Source: Cellvibrio polysaccharolyticus | GTDB taxonomy: Bacteria; Pseudomonadota; Gammaproteobacteria; Pseudomonadales; Cellvibrionaceae | NCBI RefSeq assembly: GCF_015182315.1 | Contig: NZ_PRDL01000001.1 | Location: 4,052,501-4,116,500 of the forward strand | Reading direction: 5' to 3' | Length of the DNA stretch: 64,000 nt | In this document: positions 45,747-54,978 of the stretch, piece after piece | Layout: every line of letters starts with the position of its first letter | Position numbering within the stretch: position 1 is the first letter of the stretch | Made by a program: the position numbers and the translations under genes | The notes under the pieces: model-generated | Seen by the model: the letters and a program-made list of their open reading frames with translations, nothing else | Databases searched by the model: none | What the model was told of the DNA's origin: nothing

Positions 45747-46292
45747 CTATGATTTGGCCGCATTGATAAAACGGGCATCTTCAGCCAGCAACGCCGGGCG
45801 AAAAAGCGACCACTGCCGTCCACCGAGTGGGTAACTTCCTGTGATGAACGGCAGGATGTCGGGAACCACATCATCTCCGGCCTGTTCACGGTACTCATCC
45901 ATGGGAAAATGTTGCATCCCGAACACCTGATCCACCATCAAACCGCTGTAGAGGGTACGGGTTTCCAGTACCAGCACCCGCCGTTGCTTGCGCGTACCGG
46001 TCAATTTGTCACCAAAAAAAGCCGCCAGATCAAATAAGGGCAGCAGACGACCACGCACATTGGCAACACCGCGCACCCAGGGCTGAACGCCGGGCAGATG
46101 GGTAAAGGGGGGAATTTCAAGCATTTCAGATACCTCTCCCATGGGCGCAACAAAATATTGCCCCATCAGGGAAAAGCCGATGCCGCTCCACAGCGGACGA
46201 ATATCCGCCTGGGCTGGCAAACCACGCGCAACCGCACGGCTATGTTGAGCAAGTTGAAGAAGCGTCTGGAAGGCTTCCTGAGAGTCCGACAT
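45747..46292 (-). CDS. pilI: CheW-like adaptor PilI
   Basis: 181 residues, one CheW domain: YFVAPMGEVSEMLEIPPFTH, then PWVRGVANVRGRLLPLFDL and a C-terminal strand set. It couples PilJ to ChpA. Its position between pilH and pilJ is the P. aeruginosa order. Confidence 0.92.
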   Translation of the reverse strand: MSDSQEAFQTLLQLAQHSRAVARGLPAQADIRPLWSGIGFSLMGQYFVAPMGEVSEMLEIPPFTHLPGVQPWVRGVANVRGRLLPLFDLAAFFGDKLTGTRKQRRVLVLETRTLYSGLMVDQVFGMQHFPMDEYREQAGDDVVPDILPFITGSYPLGGRQWSLFRPALLAEDARFINAAKS

Positions 46293-46400
46293 AAAAAATT
46301 CCGCTTTACCTGCGACAGATCAAAACCGGATCCCAAGCCTGATTATTATGCTTTTACCCGATCCGCTTTTAACCTGGAAGCGACATTGCTGTCGCTGATA

Positions 46401-46763
46401 TCAAGCCAGTGCCTGAGCCATCGCCGTCATCAATACATCGGATTGAATCGGTTTGGTGAGATAGGCACGGGCGCCCTGACGCATGCCCCACACACGATCG
46501 GTTTCCTGATCCTTGGTGGTAACAATGATGACCGGAATGTGTGCCGTTTCCGGTGACTTGGCCAACTGACGAGTGGCCTGAAAACCATTCAGACCCGGCA
46601 TGACGATGTCCATCAAGACCAGATCCGGTAATTCTTTTTGCGCCAGCTCAATACCGGCTTCGCCGTTATCGGCGGTTAATACCACATGGCCGTTTTTTTC
46701 CAGCATGCTGGTGAGTTTGTAAGTTTCTGTTGGCGAGTCATCAATAATCAACACTCTTGCCAT
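46401..46763 (-). CDS. pilH: Response regulator PilH
   Basis: 120 residues from ATG 46763 (GGAG six bases upstream). It is a single receiver domain: acidic pair in LIIDDSP, phospho-acceptor Asp in LVLMDIVMPGLNG, Thr in VIIVTTKD, and Lys in YLTKPI. No output domain. In the Pil-Chp system PilH acts with PilG on pilus retraction and phosphate flow. Confidence 0.93.
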   Translation of the reverse strand: MARVLIIDDSPTETYKLTSMLEKNGHVVLTADNGEAGIELAQKELPDLVLMDIVMPGLNGFQATRQLAKSPETAHIPVIIVTTKDQETDRVWGMRQGARAYLTKPIQSDVLMTAMAQALA

Positions 46764-46883
46764 AACCGCTCCGCTCCAGGTTAATTCAAACAAGTTATCC
46801 GGCTATCTGAATGCGATACCACTGAAAATTACCAGCAAATAAGATGCCGGTTTTTCACAAACGCGACTATCCCGTTACCGGTC

Positions 46884-47279
46884 TCAGGATACTTTTAAAT
46901 GCTTCACATGGGTTTCAATCGCGCCGAGCAGCTCGCTTTTACTGAAGGGTTTGGTCAGGTACTGATCTGAACCGACAATACGGCCCTTGGCCTTGTCAAA
47001 CAACCCGTCCTTGCTGGATAACATAATTACCGGCGTCGATTTGAATTCACTGTTATTTTTGATCAATGCGCAGGTCTGATAACCATCGAGACGCGGCATC
47101 ATAATGTCGACAAAGATGATGTCCGGTCGCGTGTCGGCAATTTTGGCCAGCGCATCAAAACCGTCCGTTGCGGTAACCACTGTACAGCCGGCTTTTTTCA
47201 GCAATGTTTCAGCGGTGCGACGAATGGTTTTACTATCGTCGATGACCATTACCTTGAGGCTTTCCAAACTCACATCCAT
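46884..47279 (-). CDS. pilG: Response regulator PilG
   Basis: 131 residues from ATG 47279 (GAGG eight bases upstream; the longer frame adds 10 residues). Receiver motifs: VMVIDDSKTIRR, Asp in IIFVDIMMPRLDG, VIMLSSKDG, and YLTKPFSKSEL. Phospho-PilG promotes pilus extension. It is the first gene of the operon; the divergent gap 47280-47555 to gshB should hold both promoters. Confidence 0.94.
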   Translation of the reverse strand: MDVSLESLKVMVIDDSKTIRRTAETLLKKAGCTVVTATDGFDALAKIADTRPDIIFVDIMMPRLDGYQTCALIKNNSEFKSTPVIMLSSKDGLFDKAKGRIVGSDQYLTKPFSKSELLGAIETHVKHLKVS

Positions 47280-47555
47280 ACTTTCGACCTCTGATGTCTT
47301 ATTGCCCATATCGTCTTACAGGACGATATGCCTCGTATTCGGTTATTAGTACGCGTGTCGCATTTATTTGAGTCGGCAACTTTTATCACAGTTTGCAGGC
47401 GTAAGCCATAACTTGCTGAATATATGACGAATTTGCTGCTCGAACGGTTTATTTAGAGCTTTCAATTATGGTGCTTGCTTTCAGCCGTTTTTGGTCTTAA
47501 CGTTATCGCCGCCCTGAACCCCGGCCTGCGGCCTCCAATCAGAAGAAGTTTATCT

Positions 47556-48509
47556 ATGAGCATATCCCTTGGCGTTGTTATGGATCCCATCGCAACCATC
47601 AAGCCCTATAAAGACACCACCCTGGCATTGCTACTGGCCGCTCAGGAGCGGGGCTGGGATTTGCACTATATGGAGCAGAGCGACCTTTATTTGCTACAAG
47701 GTGAAGCACGCGCCCGCAGCCGTCCGCTGCTGGTCGCCGATAACGCCACCGCCTGGTATGAACTGGGGCCAGCAGCAGATATTCCACTGCACTCGCTGGA
47801 CGTGGTGCTGATGCGTAAAGACCCCCCGTTCGATAATGAATACATTTACAGCACCTATATTCTTGAAGCTGCCGAGAAAATGGGCACCCTGGTACTGAAC
47901 AAACCGCAAAGTTTGCGGGATTGTAATGAAAAGGTATTTGCCACCCAATTTCCGCAATGCTGCCCGCCGGTGCTGGTCAGCCGCGACAGCGCGCGGCTGC
48001 GGGATTTTCACCGTGAACACGCCGATGTTATTTTCAAACCGCTGGACGGCATGGGCGGCAGCAGTATTTTTCGCTGCAAGCAGGACGACCCCAATGTTGG
48101 CGTTATCCTCGAAACCCTTACCGCTCACGGCCAGCAACTGATTATGGCGCAACGCTATATTCCGGAAATCAAACAGGGCGACAAGCGCATCCTGGTGATT
48201 GATGGTGAAGCGGTGCCTTATTGCCTGGCGAGGATTCCTGCAGCAGGCGAAACCCGTGGCAATCTCGCCGCCGGCGGCACCGGTGTACCGCAACCGCTGA
48301 CCGATCACGATCGCTGGATTGTGTCCCAGGTGGCGCCCACGCTGAAAGAAAAAGGCTTGCTGTTTGTCGGCCTTGATGTAATTGGTGAATACCTGACCGA
48401 AATCAACGTGACCAGCCCGACCTGCGCCCGTGAAATCGACAAAGCGTTTGATACCCGCATCGGGGCGCGCTTTATGGATGCCATTCAACTGCGTCTTGGC
48501 CAGCGATAG
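47556..48509 (+). CDS. gshB: Glutathione synthetase
   Basis: 317 residues from ATG 47556 (MSISLGVVMDPIATIKPYKD); the longer frame is not conserved. ATP-grasp enzyme with MRKDPPFDNEYIYST, VFKPLDGMGGSSIF-like loop, and EINVTSPTCAREID. It joins gamma-Glu-Cys and Gly. gshB beside pilG is the Pseudomonas order. tonB follows after 9 bp. Confidence 0.95.
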   Translation: MSISLGVVMDPIATIKPYKDTTLALLLAAQERGWDLHYMEQSDLYLLQGEARARSRPLLVADNATAWYELGPAADIPLHSLDVVLMRKDPPFDNEYIYSTYILEAAEKMGTLVLNKPQSLRDCNEKVFATQFPQCCPPVLVSRDSARLRDFHREHADVIFKPLDGMGGSSIFRCKQDDPNVGVILETLTAHGQQLIMAQRYIPEIKQGDKRILVIDGEAVPYCLARIPAAGETRGNLAAGGTGVPQPLTDHDRWIVSQVAPTLKEKGLLFVGLDVIGEYLTEINVTSPTCAREIDKAFDTRIGARFMDAIQLRLGQR

Positions 48510-48518
48510 AAGATAGCG

Positions 48519-49427
48519 ATGAGCGTGGCAGTTACTTCACAGGATGCGGAGTCCCCGGTTGCCGTTAATGCGGGCGACCGGCTCGGGTTTACCCTGTTTT
48601 TGGCATTGGCGATTCACGCCATGCTGATCCTGGGCATTACCTTTAAATTGCCCGAACCCTCCACCGCTTCGCAGACCATCGAAATCACCCTGGCAACCCA
48701 CAAGTCTGCCAAGGCTCCCGAAGATGCCGACTTCCTCGCACAATACAACCAGGAAGGCAGCGGTACCGAAGACACCGCGCGGCAAATTACTACTGAACAC
48801 CTGGCCGACTTTGACGATACCCGCATCCAGGAAGTGAATCCGATGCCGGTGGTCGCTGCGGTGTCCGAACAGCTATTACAAGACCAGCGCATTATTACCA
48901 CCACCGGTAACAGCGAGTTGCGCGCACCGCTGCCGGAAGATGCCGACTCCCGACAAAACGAAGCAGCGCGGGACGGTGACCTTATTGAGCAGCCGCTGCT
49001 CAGCAACGAAATTGCCAGCCTGCAAGCCAAGCTGGATCGGCAGCGCCAGGAATACGCCAAGCGCCCGCGCACCCGCACGCTCACCTCGGTGTCCACCCGG
49101 GAATCCCACGATGCGCGCTACCTGCATGAGTGGAGCACCCGCGTGGAGCAAACCGGTAATCAACATTATCCGCCTGAAGCCCTGAGCCGCGGCCTGACCG
49201 GCAACCTGCGGCTGTCGGTGGTGATTAACCCGGACGGCACCCTCCATGCCATCGATATTTTGCAATCGTCCGGGCATCGCGTGCTCGACGACGCCGCTCG
49301 CCGTATCGTGCGCCTGGCTGCGCCCTTCCCGCCTTTCCCGCCGGAAATTCGCCAGCATACCGATCGCCTCAACATCATTCGCACCTGGAATTTCGAGATC
49401 AACGGTTTATCGACCAGCGCCAGATAA
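48519..49427 (+). CDS. TonB-type energy transducer, TonB3-like
   Basis: 302 residues. A single N-terminal TM helix (FTLFLALAIHAMLILGITF, with the conserved His) is followed by a long charged periplasmic spacer without a clear proline repeat, then a TonB C-terminal domain: HYPPEALSRGLTGNLRLSVV, SSGHRVLDDAARRIVRLA and a final strand NIIRTWNFEI. It sits between gshB and yqgE as tonB3 (PA0406) does in P. aeruginosa, where it affects twitching and pilus assembly. The same role is inferred here from position. Confidence 0.87.
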   Translation: MSVAVTSQDAESPVAVNAGDRLGFTLFLALAIHAMLILGITFKLPEPSTASQTIEITLATHKSAKAPEDADFLAQYNQEGSGTEDTARQITTEHLADFDDTRIQEVNPMPVVAAVSEQLLQDQRIITTTGNSELRAPLPEDADSRQNEAARDGDLIEQPLLSNEIASLQAKLDRQRQEYAKRPRTRTLTSVSTRESHDARYLHEWSTRVEQTGNQHYPPEALSRGLTGNLRLSVVINPDGTLHAIDILQSSGHRVLDDAARRIVRLAAPFPPFPPEIRQHTDRLNIIRTWNFEINGLSTSAR

Positions 49428-49557
49428 TTACCCCGTATTGCCAACTCCTGCCGGTATAAACGCCTGGCCGGTGATCTTTTCCGCATTTTTTTAACTCGTT
49501 GCAACTTATTGTCGCGGCAAACTTGTTTTCGCCAACATTGCCCCCAATACTGCACTC

Positions 49558-50145
49558 ATGACAACACATACCGAAGTTCCCGACCTGAACACACCGGTGA
49601 GTTTGCGCGATCACTTCCTGATTGCCATGCCGGGAATGCACGACACCCGCTTTAATCACAGTGTCACGTATATTTGTGAGCACGGTGAAAAAGGCGCAAT
49701 GGGTATCGTGATCAATCAACCGATGTCGCTCAATCTGGGCCACATCATGACGCAGCTGGAGTTGCAGGACGTGCACCACGTCGGCCACCATCCAGTGCTT
49801 GCCGGAGGCCCGGTACAAACAGAACGCGGTTTTGTTCTGCACCCGCCAGGCAAGGAGTGGCAATCTACCCTTCAGGTTTCCGATCAGGTTTGCCTGACCG
49901 CTTCGCGCGATATTATTGATGCGTTGGCGGCCAAACAGGGGCCGGAAAAATTTCTCATCGCCTTAGGCTATGCAGGCTGGGAACCCGGCCAACTGGAAGA
50001 CGAGATCATGGCTAACGCCTGGCTTACCATTCCGGCCAGTCATTCGATTATTTTTGATACCCCTCTGGATCAGCGCTGGAGCCTCGCCGCCCAACCACTG
50101 GGAATTGACCTCAACCTGATTTCCAGCGTGGCAGGACACGCCTGA
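49558..50145 (+). CDS. yqgE: YqgE/AlgH-family protein
   Basis: 195 residues with the family pattern: DHFLIAMPGMHDTRFNHSVT, ICEHGEKGAMGIVINQP, VLAGGPVQTERGFVLH, and LGYAGWEPGQLEDEI. The biochemical function is not firmly known. It is paired with ruvX (3-bp gap) as in most gammaproteobacteria. Confidence 0.93.
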   Translation: MTTHTEVPDLNTPVSLRDHFLIAMPGMHDTRFNHSVTYICEHGEKGAMGIVINQPMSLNLGHIMTQLELQDVHHVGHHPVLAGGPVQTERGFVLHPPGKEWQSTLQVSDQVCLTASRDIIDALAAKQGPEKFLIALGYAGWEPGQLEDEIMANAWLTIPASHSIIFDTPLDQRWSLAAQPLGIDLNLISSVAGHA

Positions 50146-50148
50146 TTG

Positions 50149-50571
50149 ATGACAACCACTTCTTTACTGGCGTTTGATTACGGCACCAAAAATATCGGCG
50201 TTGCCTGCGGGCAAACCATTACCCGTTCAGCCAATGCACTGGCACCGTTAAAAGCACGTGACGGTGTTCCGGACTGGAATCAGATTGAACAACTGTTAAC
50301 GGAATGGAAACCGGATCTGGTTCTGGTGGGTTTGCCATTGAATATGGATGGCAGCGAAAGCGAACTCAGTACACGGGCCCGTAAATTCGCCAACCGGATT
50401 CACGGCCGCTTTGGCGTCAAGGTCGATACCGTTGATGAGCGACTTTCCAGTTTTGAAGCCAAAGGTGAGGTGATTCGCCAGGGTGGCTCGCGAGACTACA
50501 AAAATAATCCGGTCGACTCTATTGCCGCCCGGATTATTCTCGAAGGCTGGTTTGAACAACAAACCGGCTGA
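50149..50571 (+). CDS. ruvX: Putative pre-16S rRNA nuclease / Holliday junction resolvase YqgF
   Basis: 140 residues from ATG 50149; a TTG one codon earlier is possible. RNase H-like fold with LAFDYGTKNIGVA (catalytic Asp), LVGLPLNMDGSES, and DERLSS near 100 with a C-terminal Asp (PVDSIAA). YqgF processes the 5' end of 16S rRNA. It converges with pilU, 13 bp apart; the pyr genes found here in Pseudomonas are absent. Confidence 0.93.
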   Translation: MTTTSLLAFDYGTKNIGVACGQTITRSANALAPLKARDGVPDWNQIEQLLTEWKPDLVLVGLPLNMDGSESELSTRARKFANRIHGRFGVKVDTVDERLSSFEAKGEVIRQGGSRDYKNNPVDSIAARIILEGWFEQQTG

Positions 50572-50584
50572 TTTTTTTACCGCC

Positions 50585-51730
50585 TTAAAACAGTCGGCCG
50601 CGATCGTTTGAAGAATCTTCCTGAATCGAAAGACTGTCCGCGGCATTGGACAGATAGCTGGCATCGGTTTCTGAACCCAGCTTGATCATCAGGCGCAAGT
50701 CATTCGCCGAGTCAGCGTGCAGCAGCGCATCCTCGTAAGTGATCTCACCCGCATCGTAAAGTGCGTAAAGCGCCTGATCAAAAGTTTGCATACCCAATTC
50801 AGTCGACTTCTTCATCAACTCTTTCAGCTCACTCACTTCACCCTTGCGAATTAAATCCTGCGCCAGTGGGGTATTGATCAGAATTTCCAGACAGGCGCGA
50901 CGGCTGTTGCCATCCGGTGTTGGAATCAATTGCTGGGCAATAATGGCTTTCAGATTGAGCGATAAATCCATCCACAACTGGCGATGACGGTCCGCCGGGA
51001 AAAAGTGAATAATGCGGTCGAGCGCCTGGTTGGCGTTGTTGGCGTGCAGCGTACATAAACACAAATGGCCGGTTTCCGCGAAGGCGATAGCGTGGTCCAT
51101 GGTTTCGCGGGAACGCACCTCGCCGATCAAAATAACATCCGGCGCCTGACGCAAGGTATTTTTCAAGGCAATCTCAAACGAGTCGGTATCTATGCCCACT
51201 TCGCGCTGGGTAATAATGCAACCTTCGTGCTGATGAATAAATTCAATCGGGTCTTCAATCGAAATAATGTGGCCTTTGCTGTTGCGATTGCGGTGGCCAA
51301 TCATCGAGGCGAGGGAGGTGGATTTACCGGTACCGGTTGCGCCGACAAACATAATTAAACCGCGCTTGGTCATCGCCAGATCTTTAACAATATCCGGCAA
51401 ACCCAAATCATCGACGCGGGGAATTTTGGTTTCAATACGACGCAACACCATGCCGGCCAGATTACGCTGATAAAAAGCACTGGCACGGAAGCGGCCAATA
51501 CCGCGCGCACTGACCGCGAAATTCAATTCTTTTTTGTCGAGAAATTCCGCGCGCTGTTTTTCATTCATTACGCTCAACACCACTTCGCGGACTTTTTCCG
51601 GCGGCAATGGCGAGGCGGTAACGGGAACTATTTTTCCGTTCAGTTTAATAGACGGCGGCACACCGGCAGTAATGAATAAATCCGACGCACCTTTTTCTAC
51701 CATCAACGCCAACAGGCGATCAAAATCCAT
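50585..51730 (-). CDS. pilU: PilU, accessory pilus retraction ATPase
   Basis: 381 residues. Type II/IV secretion ATPase: N-terminal PAS-like domain, Walker A GATGTGKST, Asp box ISIEDPIEFIH, Walker B DVILIGEVRSRETMD, and His box ETGHLCLCTLHAN. The C-terminal extension of about 35 residues distinguishes it from PilT. It is 12 bp after pilT in one operon. It supports PilT-dependent retraction. Confidence 0.94.
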   Translation of the reverse strand: MDFDRLLALMVEKGASDLFITAGVPPSIKLNGKIVPVTASPLPPEKVREVVLSVMNEKQRAEFLDKKELNFAVSARGIGRFRASAFYQRNLAGMVLRRIETKIPRVDDLGLPDIVKDLAMTKRGLIMFVGATGTGKSTSLASMIGHRNRNSKGHIISIEDPIEFIHQHEGCIITQREVGIDTDSFEIALKNTLRQAPDVILIGEVRSRETMDHAIAFAETGHLCLCTLHANNANQALDRIIHFFPADRHRQLWMDLSLNLKAIIAQQLIPTPDGNSRRACLEILINTPLAQDLIRKGEVSELKELMKKSTELGMQTFDQALYALYDAGEITYEDALLHADSANDLRLMIKLGSETDASYLSNAADSLSIQEDSSNDRGRLF

Positions 51731-51742
51731 AATGATTCCCTT

Positions 51743-52777
51743 TTAGAAATTTTCCGGCATCTTGGCTTTGGTACGCGCCGCTTCGCGGCTGACCACCCGG
51801 CGCGCAACCAGATCAGCCAGACACTGATCCATGGTTTGCATACCGAGTGATGCACCGGTTTGAATCGCCGAATACATTTGTGCCACCTTGTCTTCGCGGA
51901 TCAGATTTCGAATCGCCGAGGTGCCGCGCATAATTTCGTGGGCAGCAACACGACCACCGCCATTTTTCTTCATCAGGGTTTGTGAGATTACCGCTTGCAG
52001 TGATTCCGACAGCATGGAGCGCACCATGGATTTTTCATTGGCCGGAAATACGTCGACGATACGGTCAATGGTTTTTGCCGCGGAGGTGGTGTGCAAAGTG
52101 CCAAACACCAGGTGGCCGGTTTCGGCGGCGGTCAACGCCAGGCGAATGGTTTCCAGGTCACGCATCTCGCCCACCAGAATAATGTCCGGGTCTTCCCGCA
52201 GTGCCGAGCGCAAGGCTTCGGCGAAGCCGTGGGTATCGCGGTGCACTTCGCGCTGGTTAACCAGACATTTTTTACTTTCGTGAACAAATTCGATCGGGTC
52301 TTCAATGGTCAATACATGCTCGTATTTGTTGTCATTGATGTAGTCAATCATCGCCGCGAGAGTAGTGGATTTTCCGGAACCGGTGGGCCCGGTGACCAGC
52401 ACCAGCCCGCGCGGAACCGCACAGATATCGCGAAACACGTTGCCCATGCCCAACTCTTCCATCGTTAACACTTTGGAAGGAATGGTACGGAACACTGCGC
52501 CAGCGCCCCGGTTCTGGTTAAACGCGTTAACCCGGAAACGGGCCACGCCGGGCACTTCGAAGGAGAAGTCGGTTTCGAGGAATTCTTCGTAGTCCTTACG
52601 CTGCTTGTCATTCATGATTTCATAAATCAGCCCATGCACCTGTTTGTGCTCCATGGGCGGCAGGTTGATACGGCGAACGTCGCCATCGACCCGAATCATG
52701 GGAGGCAAGCCTGCCGAGAGGTGCAAATCCGAAGCGCCTTGCTTGGCACTGAAAGCCAGCAGTTCCGTAATATCCAT
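51743..52777 (-). CDS. pilT: PilT, type IV pilus retraction ATPase
   Basis: 344 residues from ATG 52777, the exact usual PilT length; the longer frame adds 46 non-conserved residues. Walker A GPTGSGKST, Asp box TIEDPIEFVH, Walker B DIILVGEMRDLETI, His box TGHLVFGTLHT, and the C-terminal AIRNLIRE. Hexameric motor that depolymerises pili. It is under the same transcript as pilU. Confidence 0.95.
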   Translation of the reverse strand: MDITELLAFSAKQGASDLHLSAGLPPMIRVDGDVRRINLPPMEHKQVHGLIYEIMNDKQRKDYEEFLETDFSFEVPGVARFRVNAFNQNRGAGAVFRTIPSKVLTMEELGMGNVFRDICAVPRGLVLVTGPTGSGKSTTLAAMIDYINDNKYEHVLTIEDPIEFVHESKKCLVNQREVHRDTHGFAEALRSALREDPDIILVGEMRDLETIRLALTAAETGHLVFGTLHTTSAAKTIDRIVDVFPANEKSMVRSMLSESLQAVISQTLMKKNGGGRVAAHEIMRGTSAIRNLIREDKVAQMYSAIQTGASLGMQTMDQCLADLVARRVVSREAARTKAKMPENF

Positions 52778-53026
52778 ACTGTGCGTTACCCTGCTAAGGT
52801 TGAAATCATTATTGTTGCCATCCCGGAGCGCAGCCTGCTTGCAATAACAGCGGATCGCTACACCATCATGGAGCGGTAGCCTGAAGTCATGATTGGCCAC
52901 GACCTCTGCCGACAAAAATCGCCCCCTGTGAATGCCATATCTCGCGACATTGTAACGACCGCCGGAGGAAAAGTTGAAGCAATCACTGCCGCAAAAACAG
53001 GAACTGCTTCACACTTATCCGGCAAG

Positions 53027-53878
53027 TCATTCCCCACCGGTCATGACTTGCCGGTAGCCTTGCTGATAATCGGGATACTGAAAAACAAAGCCACTTTTTA
53101 ACAGCAGCTGGTTACTGCAATATTTTCCGGAGAGTGTTGCCGGTGTCTCCAGCGCGGCGGGCGGCGGCACCTTCATTTCCGCAGCAAGCCATTCAACCAC
53201 CTCACTCAAGGGCACCGGCAGCGAGTCGGACGCCAGATAAACCGTTGGCGAATCAGCGGTGTGCTGGCGAATAATATGCGCCAGCACCGCCGCGCAATCA
53301 TCGGCATGAATACGGTTGGTAATGGTGTTATCGCGGGAGACTTTACCGTCGAGAATCTGGTTGAGCAGCCGCGAGCGGCCAGGACCATAAATGCCGCTGA
53401 AGCGAACAATACAATGCGGCAAACCGCTGTTGCGAACCACCTGCTCGGCTTCCAGCAAACGCTGGCCAGCAAAACCTTGCGGCACGGTGGGCGAATTTTC
53501 ATCGACCGTTTCGCCCTGGTTTTGCGCATAAACGCGGCTGCTGGAAACAAAAATAACCAGCCGTGGCGGCACCGCTTGCTGGCCAAGATAGTGGCAAACC
53601 TGATGGCAACTGGTGACATAAGCCTGCTGATAACCTGCATCGGTGAATGCCGAAGGCGTCATGGTAATCACTACCACCGAAGGCGCCAGCGATGCCAGCT
53701 GTCGATAATCGGCCGCGAGGGTGGCGTCCATGGCAAGATATTGCACCGGATTATCGGCAATTCTGGACGGAATTCGCCGCCGTACCCCGATGATTTCCTG
53801 AAAATCGCCTTGTACACGCCGGGCCAGCCGGTGGCCCAAATCACCGCAACCGATGATTAATAGTTTTTCGCTATTCAT
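53027..53878 (-). CDS. NAD(P)-dependent epimerase/oxidoreductase (SDR, YeeZ-like)
   Basis: 283 residues. Rossmann start LLIIGCGDLGHRLAR (GxGxxG), a Ser-rich VFVSSSRVY with Tyr three residues after Ser, and IVRFSGIYGPGR. The canonical YxxxK Lys is not obvious, so it may be a nonclassical extended SDR like E. coli YeeZ. The substrate is unknown. It is divergent from oxyR. The 249-bp gap to pilT (52778-53026) holds nothing I can name. Confidence 0.82.
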   Translation of the reverse strand: MNSEKLLIIGCGDLGHRLARRVQGDFQEIIGVRRRIPSRIADNPVQYLAMDATLAADYRQLASLAPSVVVITMTPSAFTDAGYQQAYVTSCHQVCHYLGQQAVPPRLVIFVSSSRVYAQNQGETVDENSPTVPQGFAGQRLLEAEQVVRNSGLPHCIVRFSGIYGPGRSRLLNQILDGKVSRDNTITNRIHADDCAAVLAHIIRQHTADSPTVYLASDSLPVPLSEVVEWLAAEMKVPPPAALETPATLSGKYCSNQLLLKSGFVFQYPDYQQGYRQVMTGGE

Positions 53879-54000
53879 CTTCTTCGAAACTCTTTAACCT
53901 TAGGGGTTATTCAATCCCGGGAGCTTGCCAGTGCAGGCTCCGCGATGCCGACAGCTTATCGGGATATAACTGTCGCTGCTTTTACCTGTGGATACCGGTT

Positions 54001-54978
54001 ATGACGCTTACTGAACTTCGCTACATAGTGACACTTGCCCAGGAACAACACTTTGGCCGCGCCGCCGAACGCTGTTTTGTCAGCCAGCCGACGCTGAGCA
54101 TTGCTGTGAAAAAACTGGAGGATGAACTGGGTGTGGCGCTGTTTGAGCGCACCAAATCCCGCGTGCAAGCCACACCGCTGGGCGACCAGATTGTGCGCCA
54201 GGCACAACTGGTGCTTGAGCAAACGGCGGCTATCAAAGACATCGCCGATGCCGGTAAAGACCAGCTGAGCAGCCCCTTATCCGTCGGTGCCATTTTTACC
54301 ATCGGCCCCTACCTGCTGCCGCAGTTTATTCCTTATTTGCAACGCATCGCCAGCAAAATGCCCTTGTATATTGAAGAAGGCTATACCGCCGGCTTGCGCA
54401 AGAAGCTGCGCAACGGCGAATTGGACGTGATTATTGTCGCCCTGCCTTTTACCGAGCCGGACGTAGTTACCCAGCCATTGTTCGAAGAACCCTTTGTCGT
54501 TTTACTGCCGCACAACCATCCGCTGGCGGCTAAAGACGCAATTGATCCGGATGAGCTGGACCGTGAAAGTGTGCTGCTGCTGGGTGAAGGTCACTGCTTC
54601 CGCGATCAGGTGCTATCCACCTGTCCCAACTTGCAACCGTCACTGGAAGAAAGCTCCAGCCGTATCCGCACGGCATCCGAAGGCAGCTCGCTGGAAACCC
54701 TGCGGCACATGGTCGCTTCCGGCCTCGGCATCACTATTCTGCCGCTGTCAGCGGCGCAAACTACGCTTTATGCGGCCAACCAATTGGTCACTCGCCCGTT
54801 TAAAGACCCGTCGCCGAGCCGCACTGTTGCTCTGGCGTGGCGAGCCAGTTTTCCGCGGCATAAAGCGATCGATGCGTTGCGCGAAGCCATTCACGCCTCC
54901 ACATCGGCTCATTTGAATTTCACCACCCGTCGCGAACCGGCCGGTTCCGGCTTGCTGGTGGAAAACGGGAACTGGTAA
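54001..54978 (+). CDS. oxyR: Hydrogen peroxide-responsive regulator OxyR
   Basis: 325 residues, LysR family. N-terminal HTH TLTELRYIVTLAQEQHFGRA, then CFVSQPTLSIAVKKLE. The redox switch is GHCFRDQVLSTC: two Cys nine apart, like Cys199/Cys208 of E. coli OxyR. It activates antioxidant genes after peroxide. The stop codon TAA shares its last base with the ATG of a halogenase gene, so oxyR, the halogenase and recG probably form one transcript. Confidence 0.95.
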   Translation: MTLTELRYIVTLAQEQHFGRAAERCFVSQPTLSIAVKKLEDELGVALFERTKSRVQATPLGDQIVRQAQLVLEQTAAIKDIADAGKDQLSSPLSVGAIFTIGPYLLPQFIPYLQRIASKMPLYIEEGYTAGLRKKLRNGELDVIIVALPFTEPDVVTQPLFEEPFVVLLPHNHPLAAKDAIDPDELDRESVLLLGEGHCFRDQVLSTCPNLQPSLEESSSRIRTASEGSSLETLRHMVASGLGITILPLSAAQTTLYAANQLVTRPFKDPSPSRTVALAWRASFPRHKAIDALREAIHASTSAHLNFTTRREPAGSGLLVENGNW

